Below the pieces are notes generated by a model. It searched no databases. It saw nothing but the letters and a program-made list of their open reading frames with translations, and was not told where the DNA came from. DNA of 64,000 nt. Source: Selaginella tamariscina (taxonomy: Eukaryota; Streptophyta; Lycopodiopsida; Selaginellales; Selaginellaceae). The translations under genes and the position numbers were made by a program. Numbering within the stretch: the stretch's first letter is position 1; each line of letters begins with the position of its first letter. Positions 57,471 through 64,000 of this stretch are shown here, piece by piece. The stretch is taken from positions 124,001 to 188,000 of the forward strand of contig PUQB01000404.1 of assembly GCA_003024785.1 (NCBI GenBank), in the 5' to 3' direction.

Positions 57471-58683
57471 GACTTGAGGCAAAGATGAAGAACTTCATCC
57501 AGGTCCTTGATTGATGCTAGCTATGTGTTCAAAAAAGGGATGAGCTTTTTCTCAAGATAATACTAAGTTAATCCTGCTCTTGCATCTGTTGGCTGTGTGT
57601 GAGAGAGGCCTATGCTTTCCTTAATCGCTCCATGTGTTTGTGTCACGTTCTACATGGTGCCTTTTATGTTTTCTAGTTTCCGTTTCTTGGCTATGTCTCT
57701 GGTTGTGAATCTGGTGTGTTGCCCCTAAACCCAACACCAAGGTAAAACCGACAATTTGCTTTTGTTTCACAAAGCCTCAACGTCATACGGTTGTGTAACC
57801 GTTATTCTTCCATGATAGAGCCCTCTCTCGGAGGTATGCCAACAGAGGATGAGTTTCCTTCAAGGTTTGTTCCCTTGCTGGCTAGCCATGGGAAGGTGTC
57901 GGGGAGGGGCTTGTGAAATTGGATGAAAGACTCACAGAAAGGCTAGGAGCCATGTAGGTCATTGTGGTTTCAACTAGTGGATAAGGGAAAACGAGGATGT
58001 CTTGAAGGTGGATCTAGAGACATAAGAGCAATTGGAATGCATTTGTTCAGGAGAAATTAATATTAACCAATTCAGCAAAATGAAATGTAGGAATTATTGG
58101 TTGCAAACAGTGATTTACTGTCAAAATTTCCTACAGAATAGGTTATATAAATTATATGTTAATGAATTAATTAATAATTATAACGTAAAACCGCTTAGCA
58201 TATGCCATTCAATTAAGTTAGTCATAATTAATCATAATAAATGTTAATTTTGAGTTGCTGGTCAAAATGACTGCGCCTCATTGCACTGGACCCACTGGAT
58301 CCGGTTGTGAGTTGTTGCGTTGGTTTCCATCTTAAACCTACTTAAGAAGTTAAAGGTAGGGCCAATTAGAGTATTCCAAAGTCAAATGTGTTTTTGAATT
58401 TAGCTGAAGAACTGCTCTTTCTTATTTCGTATCGCACTCAGGTGGCCCACTTTGTTGTGCAGTTTGGTTCATGCATTACAAAGCTCATGGAGGAGGTGGG
58501 GGTTGGTGTGATGGAGTGATAGTGGTGGATGAAGCCCAGGAGTTGCTACACTATATGAGAGGCCATTTCAGCACTCCTTAGGAGGGGCAGTTGTTGTTGA
58601 ATCCTTTTATCTTAGCTCTATTTGACTGTTGAATAGCCTCTTGCTATGAAACTTTGTGCTAACGAAATGTCAATGAAATGATG

Positions 58684-58889
58684 CAGCTGTGAGTGTCAGG
58701 GCAGCATTGAAGAAAAAGGTACCTGCAGAAGTCTTGGGCGTGCTTGGGACGCCAACAATGTACATGGTGAAGTACACCCTAAAAAGGCATTTTCGGTGCA
58801 CACACCATTATACGATGAAAGAAGCACTTCATTTACATATGTATGGACTAGGTTATTACGTAAACAAGGGTTTAAAGGGCCAGACATGA
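58684..58889 (+). other. Conserved unrecognised stretch, copy B
   Basis: Open for 66 codons from an ATGCAG acceptor-like site (ATGATGCAG|CTGTGAGTG). Contains ALKKKVPAEVLGVLGTPTMY and a basic tail. No family recognised. Confidence 0.35.
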
Positions 58890-59635
58890 TATTTATGCTA
58901 CGACGAAAGCAACAGACAACAATGTGAAGCACACGATGAATTACAAAGTAATGATTTTTATAAAGATGTTGAAGTGAGTTTTGAAGGTTAGAACATTATC
59001 ACTCATATCCTTGTGCAGGTTACACCTTCGTCAGGTGTTTGGGCTGGCAAGACTTAGGTGGTAATTACAAAAGGTCTCAAACTAGGGTTGAGGCTTTCTT
59101 AACATATTCTTCTTTCGTGGTCAAAGATGGATATTCTCCTCCATCAATTGCGGTATCTATATATTGTCCAACCGACTTTGACTATTTTCATTTTTACGAT
59201 ATTGTTCGATGACATAATTTTAAACAACATAAAGACTAAGGCTAAGGTTGACTGACGAATTTAACTTCAGTTTATTTAGGTTTTCATTTTTTATTTTTAC
59301 AATGAGTTAAAATTTATTAATAATAAAACATCCCTGTTTCTCACGATGTGCATGCGTGTATGTTTGTATTCGCACCTGTAAAGTCCACATTCCATGCATA
59401 GCTTGCACGTAAGAAATCGGAATTGATGCGGTTTGTGAATATTCTTGGTATATACGTTGAGAAGTATCAGATTTTCGAATATACTTTTGCAAGCGACATA
59501 TGTACAAATACAGAACATTTGAAGAGGCGCGCTAGCCAACTAGCAATGTGCGAGATATGAAGATCTATAATTAAACATTATCTTATTGTTAATTTATTAT
59601 TTATTATTAATTAAATATTGTCATCTTTATTAAAC

Positions 59636-59990
59636 ATAGCCCCGGATTTGGTGTGCTTGAAAAGCCCAAACTTGTCTTTTTGTGAACACCAAGTCAACAA
59701 ACAGCGAAGCTTTCTGACTCGACCACGCTAGAAAACACACACACACACAGACGCACGCACACACATATTAACATATATAATATATGTTAATTATACCACG
59801 AGCTCCATGCTATGCTTCAATCCATTCTTTGATCAAGCTTTTATATATGCTGTAGAAGCACATTTCGTCGTCTTCCTACATTTAAGTATACTATTTCCAT
59901 GATCATGTTACTCAGACAATGTGGTTACTTTTATATAATTAAGTTTGCATTGTGTGCTTTAGTAGGCTGAGCCAGCGTGCATTATTATTA
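59636..59990. repeat. Dispersed 0.35-kb repeat upstream of B-box copy 2
   Basis: Best-preserved copy; see 28166-28470 and 51060-51420. Confidence 0.75.
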
Positions 59991-60014
59991 TAAATGTAAA
60001 CTACATCACAATAA

Positions 60015-60240
60015 TGCCTGGATCAACCAATCAAAGGGAACTTCATATGAACTATGCTGAGTATCACAATAATGACACGAATGGATTATAAAAAACACTT
60101 AATTAGTAATATAATAATTCCTAGATCAACCAATCAAAGAGAAGCTTACTTATTATATAATAATTCCTGGATCAACCAATCAAAGAGAAGCTTAGTGATG
60201 ATATTATAATTCCTGATCAACCAATCAAAGAGAAGCTTTA
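60015..60240 (+). promoter_or_regulatory. Uninterrupted CCAAT-box tandem repeat, B-box copy 2 promoter
   Basis: Four units with ATCAACCAATCAAAG and mostly GAGAAGCTTA lie at 60017-60040, 60121-60147, 60166-60195 and 60211-60239, ending about 375 bases before the start codon. Possible NF-Y sites. The empty retrotransposon site (CTTCATAT at 60041-60048) lies just after unit 1. Confidence 0.6.
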
Positions 60241-60615
60241 AGTAAAAATGTTTAATTAATTTGTTACAATACTAATCTAATTATCTGAGCTGTGTTCTGT
60301 CCTTTCAGAAATGGAATCTCTAGTCACAATCAATCGGACAATGCACATGAAATAGAAAAATCAACGTAAAATACACATAAAAATAGTAAATTACATTAGA
60401 AAAAAAACAATTTCCCTTTGCCAAATGTACCAAAAGCTTGGCATATCCTGCAACAGGCACATGGATGTGGCTCAGTCACACTAACAGAGACAAACAGATT
60501 TTATGCACTTAAGTCTGTTTACCGAATGTGTCGGTGTGTTCGACTGTAGTTTCTTTCTGTAATCAATCCTCCCAGATTATAGATAGATAGACAATTTCCC
60601 CAATTTCTTCATCTA

Positions 60616-61821
60616 ATGAGGATTCAGTGTGACAGTTGCCAAGCAGCTGAAGCTTCAGTTGTATGTTGTGCAGATGAAGCTGCCCTTTGTAAGGAGTGTG
60701 ATGTTCAAGTACACGATGCAAACAAGCTCGCGAGTAAGCACCAGAGAGTGCCTCTCTCACGGCCTCCTACAGACACTCTATGCGATATATGTCAAGTAAG
60801 TATAGAATTCACCAGGAAACTCAAACAACTACCACACATACTCACGCACAAACGCGTATGCATATATCTTTTGCACCTTGTAATAATTTACATATTTTTA
60901 CAGGAGAAAACAGCTTATTTTTCTGTCTAGAGGACCGAGCACTTCTTTGCCACGGTTGCGACATGTCCATACATCGATCTAACCCCTCGACCTCGAACCA
61001 CCGCAGATTTCTTGTAACGGGCGTGACTGCCTCATTACACACGCTGAGCACCGTCTCAAGCCAGTCAACCAGCCAGTCAAAACCGGTCAAGCAAACAAGG
61101 AAGGCAGCCGGTTCGAAAACTTCACCACCTGAAGAAACACATGTTCCACGGTTACGACGAAGAGCGTACCGATGGTAGATCGCACTGCAGCTACGGTAGT
61201 ATCCAGTAACACATCTACTGCAGACACCGCCAAAAAGACAAGTATTTTCGAGTTCCTAACACAAGCTGTGCCCGGTTGGAAATGTGACGAACTCCTCAAC
61301 ATGTCAGACAGTAACTTCAATGCTTTTGGTCTGGATCCATCTCCTAAGGTGTGTGTGTGTGTGTGTGTATTCCATATATGTGTATACATAGAAGTGTGTC
61401 GTATCAAGGAAGTCATGTCAAGAATATATGTGTACATATATAGTTCTTACACAGATTTTTCACTTACTTTACCTAGGAAGTCAAGTACACGTTAATTGAC
61501 ATCACTCTAATATCACTATCATTTATATTTATTTTGTTATTTTCATAAAATTTGTTTTATCTTGAGGAATATACTTATTATATTCAAATGCAGTTAGATG
61601 CCAACAACTGCAGTTTCAACTGGTCTTCCAGTAACTCTGAAGAACAGATATATCCAGATCCGTACCGACTCTCGGTTTAACCAGGAGTGGACGAGTTTTA
61701 CCAGCTGGAGGATGCATTCCTGGTACCTGATCTCGGGTTACATTCCGTACCCGAGGTACTGCCTGCCATGAAGAGAAGGAGAACAACTTACTCAGAGCTT
61801 GACAACATTGTCTTTACATAG
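60616..61821 (+). pseudogene. Double B-box (STO/BBX24-like) transcription factor, copy 2, nearly intact
   Basis: Exon 1 (60616-60795) encodes B-box 1 (CDSCQ ... CKECDVQVHDANKL ... H). Exon 2 (60904-61348) encodes B-box 2, with LEDRALLCHGCDMSIHRSNP, in a frame reached only if one T is restored in a T-run at 60918-60922; as written the frame stops. A second frame change near 61140-61175 leads to FEFLTQAVPGWKCDELL, the C-terminal block typical of this family (SEYL..LPGWxVDDLL). Exon 3 (61594-61821) has a TAA (61677-61679) also present in copy 1, after which the frame stays open through FLVPDLGLHSVPEVLP and RRRTTYSEL to a TAG. VPDLG matches the V-P-E/D-hydrophobic-G motif by which STO-type proteins bind COP1. 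The fragmentation may include base-call errors; family and structure are sure. Confidence 0.85.
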
Positions 61822-62652
61822 TTCTTTTCTTTTTTCTTTTCAAGTATAAGCAGTGAGCATAATGTATTTCATTGTATGTATAAGAAGCTTTGTATTTTAT
61901 TTATGTAATTATTCAGTTTTTTTAAAGAACAACGAAAAAATAAAAAAAAAACGTAATTCTAATATTATGATATAATAATTTATTTATTAAATATAAAATG
62001 ATGATAATGGTACTGTTTTGTCTGTGATATCAAACGGGCACCAAACGTGGGAAATAAATGGATACAATCTATATGTTAAATTCCCTCTTTTAAATATGTC
62101 TTATAATGTATTTTATATTATTAAATTAATTTATTCTAATCTAATTTTGCCTTATTGAAATGTATTTACACAACCTAATGTATATAGTATTAATTATTTA
62201 GTTTATTAATTAATTTAACTGTATATGTCTGCATTCCGTACTACGTGCGTATCGTTGTTTGTGCATACAGTATATATATATATATATATATATAAAGATA
62301 TAGATATATATACACATGTGTATCTATGTATATGCATCATAATCTCTAAGGTACGCTTTGAACAAACTATTTATTGACTGAGTATCGATGGTTGAGATCT
62401 TGTTTTCACACTCTATCCACGTGAAGTCGTGATAAGAACCCCAACAACTAGAATTACATATATATATACACATTCATGTACACATACATACACACATACG
62501 GATGATAAACGGATCCAAATACATATATAATACAATACATAGCACACAGACATCCATCATAACATCTATATAAACATCGACTGTAAACTCCTTCGTAAGA
62601 TGTATTCAAAAGATCTTATGGTTTAAAATCACAAACAATGTGTCAATAACCA

Positions 62653-62722
<70 letters not shown>

Positions 62723-63319
62723 ACACAGACACACAAGATGTCTGTTGTTCATTGGAGACAATCCTTATGAATGCTGCCAGTGTTTGGTATGCAGACGTAC
62801 AGACACAATATGAAGGACATTCAATTTGCTCTTCCTTTACAACCAACTGATATTGAAAGCTTGTACTTTAAATGTATATGTATGTATGTGTGTGCATTAC
62901 ACATTAGCTTACGATACCAAATTTCCACACAACATCATAAGGGAGGGGAGGCCTTGCGAGAGAGGCCTCTCACAACTAAACTCTACTTATTGTGAGCACG
63001 TATGTACAGTGTGTATATGCAATATTCACAATTCATACGTGTAAGTGTGTTAAACCAGTAAAATAACAAGTTACAACTGACACAGCCTAAATGCATATAT
63101 ATAACTGTATGTAAGTTTCACATGTTATATGTAAAGGTGATTATATTATTCTAAGCATAATGTGTGTATTTTCATAATATATTTACAGATAACAAGGTGA
63201 TTAATAACAATTAACTAGCTTCCATTGAATTACGAAATGTGCAAAATTTGAAATAACAAACTAACTAATGAAGTAGATAATCAGATATGTTAAATATAAT
63301 TACTAGCCTCAGATGTTGT
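61822..63319. other. Spacer between convergent B-box and reticulon genes, copy 2
   Basis: Collinear with 35115-36565. (TA)n at 62271-62294 and (CT)n(TA)n at 62653-62723. No gene recognised. Confidence 0.6.
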
Positions 63320-63482
63320 TTACTGGCTCTTCTTGGGAGAAGAGCGCGGGATCTTGCTTATGAACTGTGCATCCAGCTTAGAGTACTGCCCCTTCGCTTC
63401 ATCAAACACCCTCTCAGCAGTCCCTCGATTTGATCCTGGTACTTGTCGTACAGAAGCGGGAGTGTCTGAGCTCCAACCACAA
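63320..63482 (-). pseudogene. Reticulon-like gene, copy 2, last exon only
   Basis: Read on the minus strand from the acceptor near 63483: VVVGAQTLPLLYDKYQDQIE, then one base is missing relative to copy 1 (CTCAGC here, CTTCAGC there, near 63413), so the remaining RVFDEAKGQY ... LDAQFISKIPRSS is in another frame. A further extra G near 63335 changes the tail. The remaining exons would lie beyond 64000. Confidence 0.8.
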
Positions 63483-64000
63483 CTGTACACACACATACAC
63501 ACATCACTACACACGTATACAAGACACATGTACATACATACAACGGCTATATTTAATTCATTACAAAATGCATATAACATTTGTACATGTACACGACAAA
63601 TGAACAACTATAGATACATTAACTACGCAAAGTAGAGTCAAGCACAAGCCCCTAATAGAACACGCAAGACACACAAAGAAGTGGTATGTTCATATTTATA
63701 AACTATGCTTGTTCACTTTTGTTCATTATGTCTGCGTGTGCATGTGTATAGAAACATGCCTACAGGCATAACCCGATACATATATGCTGTGAGTCATATG
63801 CATAACTATATAACTTGTGTGCGTGTGTCGGGAAACAAATCTGGTTGGAAACTTCGCATTAAGTCAGAAGATTTAACATCAAATATACACACCGATACAT
63901 ATACATATATATAATTATAGTTCTGTCATGCATATATAGGCGAAACTGTGTTCGAAGTAGTCATATTTGTCTGACTATTACTTATTTGCAAAATTTGTAA
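63483..64000. other. Reticulon copy 2 intron, to window end
   Basis: AT-rich with CA/TA tracts; diverges from copy 1 right after the splice acceptor. No further exon (the DGLLYILSKLG exon of copy 1 is not found) before the window ends. Confidence 0.5.

Larger units (their letters stand above)
57180..59635. repeat. Dispersed repeat, copy B (2.45 kb)
   Basis: Closest relative is 5376-7750. It is longer than copy A at many one- or two-base sites and lies directly upstream of duplication copy 2. It carries the Harbinger remnant and the conserved unrecognised stretch. Confidence 0.87.

Overview
This is AT-rich nuclear DNA from a land plant. It has GT-AG introns, plant-only gene families (a double B-box transcription factor of the STO/BBX type, a GT77 nucleotide-sugar transferase, a reticulon, an O-acetylserine (thiol) lyase with a plastid-type N-terminal extension), long microsatellites and many decayed plant transposons. 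The DUF7869-like and SWIM/MULE-like elements lean towards a non-seed plant (bryophyte, lycophyte or fern), but that is inference; the species cannot be read from the window. Sequence and assembly quality matter: many defects are one-base indels.

Layout. 1-5.4 kb: AT-rich DNA, a GC-rich array of a perfect 18-bp palindrome, then a broken DUF7869-type transposon gene. 5.4-7.75 kb: repeat copy A with a PIF/Harbinger transposase remnant on the minus strand. 7.75-11.4 kb: no gene, an AT-rich inverted-repeat element. 11.4-15.1 kb, minus strand: a decayed multi-exon gene with a ParB/sulfiredoxin-like region and a methyltransferase-like C-terminal region, preceded by tandem copies of one small exon. 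15.4-18.55 kb: a broken MULE-type transposase with a SWIM finger. 18.6-21.8 kb: AT-rich. 21.9-24.5 kb: an O-acetylserine (thiol) lyase pseudogene. 24.7-26.9 kb: an unrecognised eight-exon gene ending in a SAM-like domain, broken at its 3' end. 27.4-38.5 kb: duplication copy 1, holding a double B-box gene and a convergent reticulon gene, with a complete but dead Ty3/gypsy element (28566-33430) in the B-box promoter. 40.25-41.3 kb and 55.45-56.5 kb: two arms of a roughly 1 kb inverted repeat. Between the arms lie a decayed Ty1/copia element, an 81-bp tandem array, a second deleted Ty3/gypsy element (45004-48689) and the only clearly intact protein gene (GT77, 49690-50978). 57.2-64 kb: repeat copy B followed directly by duplication copy 2 (B-box gene, then the 3' part of a reticulon gene that runs off the window).

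How the parts relate. The strongest signal is a duplication of a B-box/reticulon gene pair. Both B-box copies are damaged in the second B-box, but by different changes: copy 1 has lost a zinc ligand, the splice acceptor region, the PGW motif frame and the VPDLG COP1-type motif; copy 2 keeps these but has a one-base loss in the same B-box. Copy 2 is also the empty-site control for the retrotransposon in copy 1, giving the 4-bp target duplication. The least familiar object is the ParB-like/methyltransferase-like pseudogene, whose reading frame is continuous across predicted introns and interrupted mainly by TAG and TGA codons that single C-to-T (or G-to-A) changes would explain.
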